Origin: Deltaproteobacteria bacterium
GTDB taxonomy: Bacteria; Desulfobacterota; Binatia; Binatales; Binataceae
DNA length: 46,741 nucleotides
Assembly (NCBI GenBank): GCA_003135135.1
Contig: PLDK01000048.1
Location: forward strand, 1-46,741
Direction: 5' to 3'
The stretch's first letter is position 1; each line of letters begins with the position of its first letter. Shown here in pieces: positions 38,468-46,524 of this stretch. The position numbers and the translations under genes were made by a program. The notes beneath the pieces are model-generated. The model did not search any database. It was not told where the DNA came from and saw only the letters and a program-made list of their open reading frames with translations.

Positions 38468-39703
38468 TTACCGCGCCGACGATCCCGCACTCGCATGCGC
38501 TGTGGGTTGTGCGTCTGCGGCTCCGTTGGCAGGCGCGCCCAGGCCGCAGAACGCTTCGTAATCGATAAGCGTGGTTTGGCTGGGATGCTCGCCGCAGACG
38601 GGGCACTTCGGATCTTTGCGGATCTTCAGAACTCGCACGTAGTCCTTGTCCGACAGCGTGTCGAAGTAAACCAGCTTGCCGATTAGCGGAGACCCCGCGC
38701 CGATTATCAGCTTGATCGCCTCGAGCGCTTCGATCGATCCGATCAATCCCGGAAGCGCGCCGAGCACGCCGGCTTCCGCGCATGACGGCGCCATTCCCGG
38801 CGGCGCCGGTTCGGGATACAGGCATCGGTAGCAAGGTCCGCCTTTGGCCGGATAGAAAACCGTGGCGTTGCCTTCGAAGCGGAAAATCGCGCCGTCCACC
38901 AGCGGCTTCTTTGAGAATACGCACGCGTCGTTGATCAAATATCGAGTCGGGAAATTGTCACCGCAGTTCACGACCACGTCGTAGTCCTTGATGATGTCCA
39001 TCGCGTTGCCGGACGTGAGCCGCACGTCGTGACGAATCACCTTGACGCCCGGATTCAGCGCGTTGATTTGCTTTTGCGCCGACTCGGTCTTCGCCATCCC
39101 GACGCGATCGGTGGTGTGGATGATCTGCCGCTGAAGATTGGACAGATCGACCGCGTCGAAATCCACCAGGCCTATCGTGCCGACTCCCGCCGCCGCCAGG
39201 TATAGCGCCGCCGGCGAGCCGAGCGCGCCCGCGCCAAGCAGCATCACCCTGGCGTCGAGCAGTTTTGCCTGTCCCTTCTCGCCGACCTCGGGAATTACGA
39301 AATGGCGCGAATAGCGGGTCAGCTCCCCGGCCGTAAACGCGCGATCCGCCACCCACGGCAGGCCGCGATCCTTCCACGCGCTGAAGCCGCCCGTCATGCT
39401 GTATACGTTTTCGTAACCGAGCTCGCGCATCGTCCGCGCCGCCAGGATCGAGCGTGTGCCCGACGCGCATTGCACGATGACCGGCGTCTTGCGGTCGGGG
39501 ATGCGCTCCTCGATTCTGAGTTCCAGGAAACCGCGGGGAATCGCGACCGCTTGCGCAATATGCCCCTGCCGCCACTCGTCGCTTTCGCGTACGTCAAGCA
39601 GCACCGTGCCGGGCTGTTCGATCATCCGGCGCGCTTCATCGATATCGATCTGCTTAATTGTCGAGCGTGCTTCGTCGAGGATATTCTTCGAAGTCTTCGC
39701 CAT
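38468..39703 (-). CDS. moeB: rhodanese-MoeB/ThiF fusion (E1-like adenylyltransferase)
   Basis: A 411-residue fusion with a rhodanese domain first (residues about 15-118; active Cys in VIVQCASGTRS) and an E1-like domain second (about 125-385). The E1 part has the RYSRHFVIPE arm, GAGALGSPAALYLAAAGVG, DFDAVDLSNLQRQ, and Cys pairs CYRC and CPVC. It should adenylate a MoaD/ThiS-type carrier and transfer sulfur from the rhodanese Cys. MOCS3/Uba4 has the opposite order (E1 then rhodanese). This full-length enzyme is a useful contrast to the split pair at 20-21 kb. It lies 87 bp downstream of thiC, suggesting thiazole or molybdopterin sulfur transfer. Confidence 0.9.
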   Translation of the reverse strand: MAKTSKNILDEARSTIKQIDIDEARRMIEQPGTVLLDVRESDEWRQGHIAQAVAIPRGFLELRIEERIPDRKTPVIVQCASGTRSILAARTMRELGYENVYSMTGGFSAWKDRGLPWVADRAFTAGELTRYSRHFVIPEVGEKGQAKLLDARVMLLGAGALGSPAALYLAAAGVGTIGLVDFDAVDLSNLQRQIIHTTDRVGMAKTESAQKQINALNPGVKVIRHDVRLTSGNAMDIIKDYDVVVNCGDNFPTRYLINDACVFSKKPLVDGAIFRFEGNATVFYPAKGGPCYRCLYPEPAPPGMAPSCAEAGVLGALPGLIGSIEALEAIKLIIGAGSPLIGKLVYFDTLSDKDYVRVLKIRKDPKCPVCGEHPSQTTLIDYEAFCGLGAPANGAADAQPTAHASAGSSAR

Positions 39704-39790
39704 AAATTTATCCGTTCAGCCCGCCGGCGGAGTCAGCTCCGTGCTCACGCCGGCAATGACGGCGACGAATAATCCGGGATGCGGTTCGCT

Positions 39791-41101
39791 TCAGCCGGCG
39801 GCATGCGACGCAGCCTCGGCCAGCGAGCGCCGCTTGGTGAACTTAATCGCCGCATTGTCGATGTTGATCGAGCACAGCGAGCCGCACATCGTGCAGACGT
39901 TGGAACCCGCCGCTTCGCTTTCTTCCTTGTAGCGGCGCGCCTTGTCGGGGTCCATCGCCATCGCGTACATCCCTTCCCAGTTGAGCGCCTTGCGGTATCG
40001 CGACATCTGATCGTTCCAGACTTTCGCCCCGCGCACTCCCTTGACCAGGTCGCCCGAGTGAGCCGCGATTCGCGTCGCGATAACTCCTTCGCGCACGTCG
40101 TCTATATCGGGCAGCCGCAAATGCTCGGCCGGCGTCACGTAGCACAGAAAATCGGTTCCCGCCGCCGACGCGATCGCTCCGCCAATCGCACCGGTGATGT
40201 GATCGTAGCCCGGCGCGACGTCGCAGGTGAGCGGCCCGAGCACATAAAACGGCGCGCCCGCGCAGACGCGCTTCTCGAGTTTCACGTTGGCTTCGATTTG
40301 ATCGAGCGGCACATGGCCGGGACCCTCGATCATCACCTGCACGCCCATCGCGCGGGCGCGCTCGGTCAATTCCCCCATCACCAGCAGCTCCGAGATTTGC
40401 CCGCGATCGGTCGCGTCGCCGGTGGCGCCTGGCCGCAGCCCGTCGCCGATCGATATCGTCACGTCATGCTCGCGCAGCACCGCGCAAACCTCGTCGAAGT
40501 GCTCGTATAGCGGATTCTCGTTGCCGGTCCGATCGATCCACGCCGCCAGCATCGCTCCGCCGCGCGACACGATGCCTTCGATTCGCCGATGCCCGCGCAG
40601 CCGCTTCACGCTCTCGCGCGTGACCCCGCAATGCAGCGTCATGTAATCGACGCCCTGGCGCGCCTGCCGCTCGATAACGTCGATAAAGTACTCGGCCTCC
40701 ATCTCCATGATCGTGCGCTCGGAGCCGAGCTGGTAGATGGGCACGGTGCCCAGGATCACGGTGCATCGCGACAGGATCTCCGCGCGTATTTTGTCGAGGT
40801 CGGTGCCCGTCGAAAGATCCATCACCGAGTCGGCGCCGTAGCGGATCGCGGTGTAAAGTTTCTCGACTTCCTCTTCGATCAGCTGATGGAAGTTCGACGC
40901 GCCGATGTTGGCGTTGACCTTGGTGCGCAGGCCCTTGCCGATTCCGATTGCTCTGAAATCGTGATGGATATTGTGCGGGATCACCACCTCGCCGGTCGCG
41001 ACCAGCGCGCGAATTTCTTCGGCGGCGAAACCTTCGTCCTCGGCAACTTCGGTCATCTGCCGGGTGATTATGTTCTTGCGAGCGGCTTCAATCTGCGTCA
41101 T
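39791..41101 (-). CDS. thiC: phosphomethylpyrimidine synthase
   Basis: A 436-residue radical-SAM-like [4Fe-4S] enzyme converting aminoimidazole ribotide to hydroxymethylpyrimidine phosphate in thiamine synthesis. Landmarks: VNANIGASNFHQLIEEEVEK, GADSVMDLSTGTDL, MIEGPGHVPL, and the C-terminal cluster motif CTMCGSLC. Length is normal for the short bacterial form. GGAGGTGA stands 4 nt before the ATG, a strong ribosome site. Only 55 bp separate it from the upstream small membrane protein, too short for a TPP riboswitch, and none was seen. Rhodanese-MoeB follows. Confidence 0.95.
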   Translation of the reverse strand: MTQIEAARKNIITRQMTEVAEDEGFAAEEIRALVATGEVVIPHNIHHDFRAIGIGKGLRTKVNANIGASNFHQLIEEEVEKLYTAIRYGADSVMDLSTGTDLDKIRAEILSRCTVILGTVPIYQLGSERTIMEMEAEYFIDVIERQARQGVDYMTLHCGVTRESVKRLRGHRRIEGIVSRGGAMLAAWIDRTGNENPLYEHFDEVCAVLREHDVTISIGDGLRPGATGDATDRGQISELLVMGELTERARAMGVQVMIEGPGHVPLDQIEANVKLEKRVCAGAPFYVLGPLTCDVAPGYDHITGAIGGAIASAAGTDFLCYVTPAEHLRLPDIDDVREGVIATRIAAHSGDLVKGVRGAKVWNDQMSRYRKALNWEGMYAMAMDPDKARRYKEESEAAGSNVCTMCGSLCSINIDNAAIKFTKRRSLAEAASHAAG

Positions 41102-41155
41102 CGCGTCACCTCCGCGGCCGGTACGATGCTCCGGCCCTGGATTTTTAAGTATAGC

Positions 41156-41401
41156 TCAATCGCTGCCGTACTCGATTCCGTTCTTCTCGCACAGCGCGCG
41201 CAGTTCCCGGATCATTCGCTCCGAGCGCCACAGATGCGCCACCGCGATAAAGTTGGCCAGCGCCACCAGCGTCAGCCCTCCCGTTGCCCAGTACATGTGG
41301 CTGACCACGTCGCCGCCGTGAATTACGCCCACGCCGTTGCCGTAGGCGATGAACAAAACAATCAGACCCGCCAGCGTCAGGCCGATGGTCACTCGGGTCA
41401 T
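41156..41401 (-). CDS. small two-helix membrane protein
   Basis: I do not recognise a family. The 81-residue product has two hydrophobic segments (about 5-22, TIGLTLAGLIVLFIAYG, and about 37-58, TGGLTLVALANFIAVAHLW), separated by a short GVGVIHGGDVV loop, and a charged C-terminus (RSERMIRELRALCEKNG). It is encoded 4 bp after the stop of the NuoI-like gene on the same strand, so the two are surely co-transcribed. It may anchor the ferredoxin to the membrane; this is an inference from adjacency only. Confidence 0.7.
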   Translation of the reverse strand: MTRVTIGLTLAGLIVLFIAYGNGVGVIHGGDVVSHMYWATGGLTLVALANFIAVAHLWRSERMIRELRALCEKNGIEYGSD

Positions 41402-41405
41402 CGGG

Positions 41406-42113
41406 CTACTTGCCGACGCGCTCCGGATGCCGGTCGATCACCGTAAGATCGTCGATATGGTCAGGCGCGTCCGCGTAATGCTTGGGCGCTCCGCGATTGG
41501 TGTAGGTCTTCATCTCCGGCCGCTGCGGATCGTAAACCGCGGCGTCCTGTTCGCGGTACCACGCCAGCATCTCGTCCATATTGCCGTCGCGGCCTTTCTC
41601 GGCCAGCACGCGCGAGCGATGCATCAGCTGTTCCTTGGTCTCGACGAAATCCTTGCGGTCGAAGCCCCAGATGCGCGGATGAACGTAGGTGTCCATCCGA
41701 ATCGCGTCGCACGGGCATGCCTCGACGCACAGTCCGCAGTAGATGCATCGGAGCGTGTCGATCTCGTAGCGCACCGGGAATTTTTCAACATGCGGATCGG
41801 GCGACTCGCCCGCTTCTATATATATGCATTGCGCCGGACACGCGGTCGCGCACAAAAAACACGCGGTACATCGCACCGAGGAATCTTCGCGCAGCGTCAG
41901 GCGATGGCTGCCCCGAAAATTGTCGGAATAACGCTTGCGCTCCTCCGGATATTGAGTCGTCGAGGTCGCGTTGACGCCGCGCTTCATGCCGAACAGATGG
42001 GCGGTATGCAGCCCGAGGTTGCGGAGCAGGTGGTAGTTGGTGACCGCAAGGCCTCTGAGGATTTCGGGGATGTAAATCCGCTCCCAGAAGGTCATTTGTT
42101 CGCTTCTCTGCAT
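41406..42113 (-). CDS. NuoI-like 2x[4Fe-4S] ferredoxin protein
   Basis: A 235-residue protein similar to complex I subunit NuoI. Two 4Fe-4S motifs are intact: CTACFLCATACP (about 82-93) and CIYCGLCVEACP (about 123-134), preceded by a NuoI-like helix (YIPEILRGLAVTNYHLLRN). A C-terminal extension of about 80 residues (HSRVLAEK-like through HPERVGK) is longer than in standard NuoI. No other nuo gene is in the window, so it may be an electron carrier for another membrane complex. The ATG at 42113 or 42095 may be used; neither has a strong ribosome site. A divergent MFS gene lies 170 bp away. Confidence 0.86.
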   Translation of the reverse strand: MQRSEQMTFWERIYIPEILRGLAVTNYHLLRNLGLHTAHLFGMKRGVNATSTTQYPEERKRYSDNFRGSHRLTLREDSSVRCTACFLCATACPAQCIYIEAGESPDPHVEKFPVRYEIDTLRCIYCGLCVEACPCDAIRMDTYVHPRIWGFDRKDFVETKEQLMHRSRVLAEKGRDGNMDEMLAWYREQDAAVYDPQRPEMKTYTNRGAPKHYADAPDHIDDLTVIDRHPERVGK

Positions 42114-42283
42114 CTCTAAACCAGCGCCAAATCCAGTGTCTGAACGGGGTTCCTGCGTTTGCCGGATGCTTCGCCGGACTACGAATATAAACTATAGGGA
42201 GTGCTGCGAATTACAGTCAAGTTAGGTGGATCCGGACCGTTCTCCTTTCGCAATCGCGCCACTTCGATTAATCATTGCACGCC

Positions 42284-43513
42284 ATGGATTCTCCCGCCGT
42301 CTCCCCCGACCCCGTGCGCCCGATCACCCCATCCGAGGCCGCGCACACCGTGCTCGCGAGCTTTCTTGGCTGGGCGCTCGACGCCTTCGATTTCTTCATC
42401 CTGATTTTCGTGATGCCCGCCGTCGCCAGGGAGTTCCATCGCCCCATCTCGCACATCGCGTTTACGATCACCGCGACACTCGCCCTGCGTCCGCTCGGCG
42501 CGCTCGTGTTCGGCTGGATCGCCGACCGCTACGGCCGTCGCATCCCGTTGATGGTCGATGTCGTCTTCTATTCCGTCGTCGAAGTGTTAAGCGGCCTTGC
42601 CCCGAGCTACGGATGGTTCCTCGCGATGCGCGCGCTGTACGGAATCGGGATGGGCGGCGAGTGGGGCGTGGGCGCGTCGCTCGCGATGGAAGCGGTGTCG
42701 CCCCGATTGCGCGGACTTTTTTCCGGCCTGCTGCAGGAGGGTTACGCGGTCGGCTACCTGCTCGCGGCGGCCGCGTTCTTCTTCGTCTTCCCGCACTATG
42801 GATGGCGCGCGATGTTCTTTCTTGGCGGCGCGCCCGCCCTGCTGACGATCTACATCCGCTCCCACGTGCCCGAGTCGAAGGCATGGCAGCGCACGCGCCC
42901 CGACATGTCGCAGATTCGCCATGCAATTCGCGACAACTGGAAGCTGTTCCTCTACCTATGCGCGCTGATGACGATGATGAATCTCGCGTCGCACGGCACC
43001 CAGGACATGTATCCGACCTTCCTCGAAAAGCAGCGCGGCTTCGACACCCGCACAGTGGCGACGATCGCGCTCATCTATAATGTGGGCGCGCTGCTCGGCG
43101 GCCTGATCTTTGGCTACTTGTCCGACCACCTGGGGCGGCGGCGCACGATGGCGGCCGCGGTGATATGCGCCGGCCTGGTCATACCGCTGTGGATCTATCC
43201 CAGCACGCTCGCGGTCCTGACGCTTGGCGCGTTTCTCATGCAGTTCATGGTGCAGGGCGCATGGGGTGTCATCCCGGCGCATCTGACCGAGCTCTCGCCG
43301 CCGGAAGTTCGCGGTCTGTTCTCGGGGCTCGCGTATCAAACCGGAGTGTTAGTCGCGTCGGGCGTCGCCGTCAGCGAAGCCTTGCTGGCCGAGCGATTCG
43401 GCTACGGCGCGACGCTGGCGGGCGTCGCCGCAATCGTGATGCTCTTCGCAGCCGTTGTCATTCTGCTCGGCCGCGAGCGCATGGGCCGCGACCTCCATTC
43501 CAGCGCCGCATGA
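42284..43513 (+). CDS. MFS metabolite:H+ symporter
   Basis: A 409-residue membrane carrier with 12 predicted helices. The first helix has GWALDAFDFFILIFVMPA, and loop 2-3 has GWIADRYGRR, the MFS signature. The Asp in helix 1 and overall form fit the aromatic acid/lactate-type (AAHS/SHS) symporters, which import organic acids with protons. The ATG at 42284 is not preceded by a clear ribosome site; an upstream TTG at 42275 is in frame. It is divergent from the NuoI-like gene and stands before the LLM-ADC-epoxide hydrolase group, which makes import of a catabolic substrate plausible. Confidence 0.87.
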   Translation: MDSPAVSPDPVRPITPSEAAHTVLASFLGWALDAFDFFILIFVMPAVAREFHRPISHIAFTITATLALRPLGALVFGWIADRYGRRIPLMVDVVFYSVVEVLSGLAPSYGWFLAMRALYGIGMGGEWGVGASLAMEAVSPRLRGLFSGLLQEGYAVGYLLAAAAFFFVFPHYGWRAMFFLGGAPALLTIYIRSHVPESKAWQRTRPDMSQIRHAIRDNWKLFLYLCALMTMMNLASHGTQDMYPTFLEKQRGFDTRTVATIALIYNVGALLGGLIFGYLSDHLGRRRTMAAAVICAGLVIPLWIYPSTLAVLTLGAFLMQFMVQGAWGVIPAHLTELSPPEVRGLFSGLAYQTGVLVASGVAVSEALLAERFGYGATLAGVAAIVMLFAAVVILLGRERMGRDLHSSAA

Positions 43514-43636
43514 AGCCGCCCACCCGTGGCACTGCCCGCGCGCGACAGCGGAGCGCGGCCTTAACGGTGGGTGCAGGGGTCACGCCTGCCCCTGCCGCCG
43601 CGACCTCGCCGGACTTTCGGTATCGCCGGCTTTGCG
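43514..43636. repeat. repeat modules before the second LLM gene
   Basis: An inverted copy of the GCCGCGCTCCGTTGTCGCG module (GCGCGCGACAGCGGAGCGCG, about 43538-43557), followed by GGTGGGTGCAGGGGTCACGC and CTGCC, an imperfect hairpin module. It lies between the MFS and LLM genes. Confidence 0.7.
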
Positions 43637-43666
43637 ATAAACGAACGATGTGCCGGAGGTGAAGCA

Positions 43667-44779
43667 ATGAAATTTGGCCTCTTCTATGAAATCTCCGTAC
43701 CGCGGCCATGGGGGCGCGAGACTGAAAAAACGGTCTACGACAACTGCCTCGAGCAAGTCGCTCTGGCCGATCAACTCGGCTTCGATTCCGTGTGGGCCGT
43801 CGAGCATCACTTCCTCGAAGAATATTCGCATTGCCCGGCCCCCGAGCTGTTCCTGACCGCGTGCGCGATGAAGACCAAAAAAATGCGCATCGGTCACGGC
43901 ATCATCGTGTGCGTGCCCGAGTTCAATCATCCGATTAAAATCGCCGAGCGCACCGCCGTCCTCGATATTCTTTCCGGCGGCCGTCTCGACGTCGGCACCG
44001 GCCGCTCCGCAACCTGGACGGAACTGGCCGGCTTTCGCGCCAACCCCGACGAGACCAAGAAAACCTGGGACGAGTTCGTTCATTGTCTGCCCAGGATGTG
44101 GACCCAGGATCGCTTCTCGTACCAGGGACGATCGTGGTCGATGCCCCAGCGGACCATCGTTCCCAAGCCCTATCAGAAGCCGCATCCTCCCCTCTGGGTC
44201 GCAGTCACCAGTCCTGGCACCGAGATCGACGCGGCCGAGCGCGGGATGGGCAGCCTCGGGCTGACCTTCGGCGGGTTCGCCGATCAAGAGGAGAAGGTCA
44301 AACGCTATCGCAAGATAATCCGCAACTGCACTCCGGTCGGCGACTTTGTCAACGAAGCCGTCTCGTCGGTGAACTTCCTCTACTGCCATGAAGACGAAGC
44401 CGAGGGCGTCAAGGTAGGCCGGCGCCTTACCGGCACCTTCAATTACCTCGCTGCCCAGTTACTTTCGGTGCGCGAGGCATATCCGAGCAAATCGTACCCG
44501 TCGCTGGGCTTGCTGCCTTCCCTTCGTCAGGAGGCGGCGGGGCCGGGCGATGCGTCCGGCGCGCCGGAGGGTATCGCGATTGGAAATCCCGCGCGCATTT
44601 TGCGCGAGATGAAGAAATGGGAAGCGGTCGGCTGCGATCGCGTCAACTTCCTGCTCAATGCGCTCGAGACCGTGCCGCAGCAGAAGGTGCTCGACAGCTT
44701 GCGCCTGTTCGCCAAAGAAGTGATGCCTCATTTTCAGGGTGCGAGCGACTGCGCTTCCGCCGCCGCAGGAGGTCGTTGA
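43667..44779 (+). CDS. LLM-class flavin-dependent oxidoreductase (second)
   Basis: A 370-residue luciferase-like TIM-barrel protein. MKFGLFYEISVPRPWG opens the fold, ADQLGFDSVWAVEHHFLEEYSHCPAPELF carries the HH-F flavin contacts, and TVLDILSGGRLDVGTGR follows. GGAGGTGA lies 5 nt before ATG 43667. A frame from 43571 starts within the repeat and is rejected. It is a distinct paralogue of the gene at 34953, with low similarity beyond the shared fold. Its TGA overlaps the next ATG (TGATG), so the ADC-family protein is made with it. The substrate is unknown. Confidence 0.88.
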   Translation: MKFGLFYEISVPRPWGRETEKTVYDNCLEQVALADQLGFDSVWAVEHHFLEEYSHCPAPELFLTACAMKTKKMRIGHGIIVCVPEFNHPIKIAERTAVLDILSGGRLDVGTGRSATWTELAGFRANPDETKKTWDEFVHCLPRMWTQDRFSYQGRSWSMPQRTIVPKPYQKPHPPLWVAVTSPGTEIDAAERGMGSLGLTFGGFADQEEKVKRYRKIIRNCTPVGDFVNEAVSSVNFLYCHEDEAEGVKVGRRLTGTFNYLAAQLLSVREAYPSKSYPSLGLLPSLRQEAAGPGDASGAPEGIAIGNPARILREMKKWEAVGCDRVNFLLNALETVPQQKVLDSLRLFAKEVMPHFQGASDCASAAAGGR

Positions 44780-45534
44780 TGCCACCGCGTTATGGAAAGC
44801 TCGATCTGGCTGCGTGGTCCAAGTCGGCGCCCGCGATCAACGGCTACAAAACCGAGCCGTGGATCCTCAAGGGCGCGCGAATCGTCACGCTCAACATGGA
44901 GATCGATGACGATCCCGCGGACAACTTGATCCCGGCCACGATGCATCCGTCGATTCCGGCGTACGCAATTTTCTGCGTCACCAATTATCCCGACAGCCCC
45001 GTCGGCCCGTTCTCGATTGCCGAGGTTCGCATCTCGGGCCGTACCGGCGTTCGTCCGCGCGGCTTCGTGTTGCGCAGTTTCTGCGACAATGAAGATGCGC
45101 GCCGCGAGTTGGCTGCGCGATGGGGTTATCCAACGGTCGCGGGCGACGTGAAGCTCTATATCCGCCACGACCGGGTGGTTGCCAACGTCAGCGCCGGCGG
45201 CAAGCCGGTGCTCGAATGCGAGCTCCTCGATCGCGACGTGATCTCCGGCGGCGATATCCAGTACATCGCCAGCATGCATCTGGCCCGCAACCAGGACGAT
45301 GGCAAACTGGTTCTCGTGCAAGTCGATCCCGAGTTCACCTTCGTGAAGGCGGAGCGCGGCAAACCGCGGATTATCCTGCTCGACAACGACGCGTTCGCCG
45401 CTGGGGCCAATCTTCGCCTCGCCAATCCTATTTCCGCCACTTTCACGACCGCCGACGTGACGCTCCCGAAGATTCGATACATCTGCAATCCCGGGTTGCC
45501 CGCGATGCAGGGGACGACCAAAGTCGCCGCCTGA
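44779..45534 (+). CDS. acetoacetate-decarboxylase-family protein
   Basis: A 251-residue protein of the ADC fold: MPPRYGKLDLAAWSKSAPAI at the start, an IPAxMHPSIPAY core strand, and TNYPDSPVGPFSIAEVRI, the NYxxSxxGPYxEAxI signature. In classical acetoacetate decarboxylase a Lys of the GYPKK segment forms the Schiff base; here the corresponding stretch reads WGYPTVAGDV without Lys. It may not be a decarboxylase. Some non-decarboxylating ADC-like enzymes bind or hydrate keto acids. AGGAGG is 6 nt before the ATG, which overlaps the LLM stop. Function inferred only by family. Confidence 0.83.
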   Translation: MPPRYGKLDLAAWSKSAPAINGYKTEPWILKGARIVTLNMEIDDDPADNLIPATMHPSIPAYAIFCVTNYPDSPVGPFSIAEVRISGRTGVRPRGFVLRSFCDNEDARRELAARWGYPTVAGDVKLYIRHDRVVANVSAGGKPVLECELLDRDVISGGDIQYIASMHLARNQDDGKLVLVQVDPEFTFVKAERGKPRIILLDNDAFAAGANLRLANPISATFTTADVTLPKIRYICNPGLPAMQGTTKVAA

Positions 45535-45540
45535 ATGTGC

Positions 45541-45620
45541 CTCTCCCTGTCAGGGAAGTGTCACAGACACGCGGCCGCGCCGATTCGTAGAGCGTCGGGT
45601 GAGGGTCCAAATTCCTAATT
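45541..45620. repeat. inverted copy of the left-end repeat module
   Basis: CTCTCCCTGTCAGGGA, a GTGTCACAGACACG palindrome, and GGTGAGGGTCCAAATTC are the reverse complement of the module near 105-160 and parts of 9050-9120. It lies between the ADC and epoxide hydrolase genes, which read in the same direction. Confidence 0.65.
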
Positions 45621-45639
45621 CCGCAGAGGTTGCAAACCG

Positions 45640-46524
45640 ATGCCGGAACCCTGGCGCTTCGAAAAAATCACGCTCAAGAGTGGACTCGCGATGCGAATCG
45701 CCCGCGCCGGCACAGGCCCGCCGATCATCATGATGCACGGGTTCCCGGAATGCTGGTACTCGTGGCGCCATCAGATGCGCGCGCTGTCCGACCACTTCGA
45801 TTGCGTCGCACTCGAGATGCGCGGTTACGGCGAATCCGACGCACCCGTCGGGGTCGCGAACTACACACTCGACAAGCTGGTCGGCGATACCGCCGAACTG
45901 ATCGAGGCGCTGGGCCATCGGCGCGCAATCGTAGTCGGCCACGATTGGGGCGGCGCCGTAGCCTGGGCGACCGCGATGATGCGTCCCGACGTTGTCGAGC
46001 GTCTCATCGTCATGAACTGCCCTCATCTCGAGCGGATGAGTCACGCGCTGCGGCGCAATCCGCGCCAGATGATCCGCAGCTGGTACATGCTTTTCTTTCA
46101 GATTCCCCGCCTTCCCGAGTGGATACTGCGCCGGCGCAACTATGAGGCGCTCGTCAATGCGCTGCGCCACGGCACGTTTCAAAAGGACGTCTTCACCGAA
46201 AACGATCTCGACTACTTCCGCGCCGCGTTTCGCAATCCCTATTCGCTGACCGCCGCGATCAACTACTATCGCGCGAACTTCCGCACCGGCTTCATGGCCG
46301 CGCCCGGCTCCAACTCCTGGATCGACCGGAAGATCTCGGCGCCCACGCTTTTGATCTGGGGCGAACAGGATTTCGCACTCGGCAAGGAACTGACCTACGG
46401 CATGGAGGGGCTGTTCACCGGTCCATTCGACATCAAGTACATCGCGGACTCCGGCCATTGGGTGCAGAATGAAAAACCCGAGCTGGTGAATCAGTATGTC
46501 CGCGATTTCCTCGATCGCCGGTAG
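45640..46524 (+). CDS. epoxide hydrolase-like alpha/beta hydrolase
   Basis: A 294-residue alpha/beta hydrolase of the epoxide hydrolase/haloalkane dehalogenase group. HGFPECWYSWR contains the oxyanion motif, GHDWGGAVAW holds the nucleophile Asp102 (Asp rather than Ser sets this group apart), GEQDFAL the acid and SGHWVQNEKP the His. A helical cap with WYMLFFQIPRLPEW follows the nucleophile. The cap's two Tyr typical of epoxide hydrolases could be Tyr148 and one near 206 by rough counting. The ATG is 15 nt after CCGCAGAGGTTGC. It follows the LLM-ADC pair on the same strand. The substrate is unknown. Confidence 0.9.
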   Translation: MPEPWRFEKITLKSGLAMRIARAGTGPPIIMMHGFPECWYSWRHQMRALSDHFDCVALEMRGYGESDAPVGVANYTLDKLVGDTAELIEALGHRRAIVVGHDWGGAVAWATAMMRPDVVERLIVMNCPHLERMSHALRRNPRQMIRSWYMLFFQIPRLPEWILRRRNYEALVNALRHGTFQKDVFTENDLDYFRAAFRNPYSLTAAINYYRANFRTGFMAAPGSNSWIDRKISAPTLLIWGEQDFALGKELTYGMEGLFTGPFDIKYIADSGHWVQNEKPELVNQYVRDFLDRR

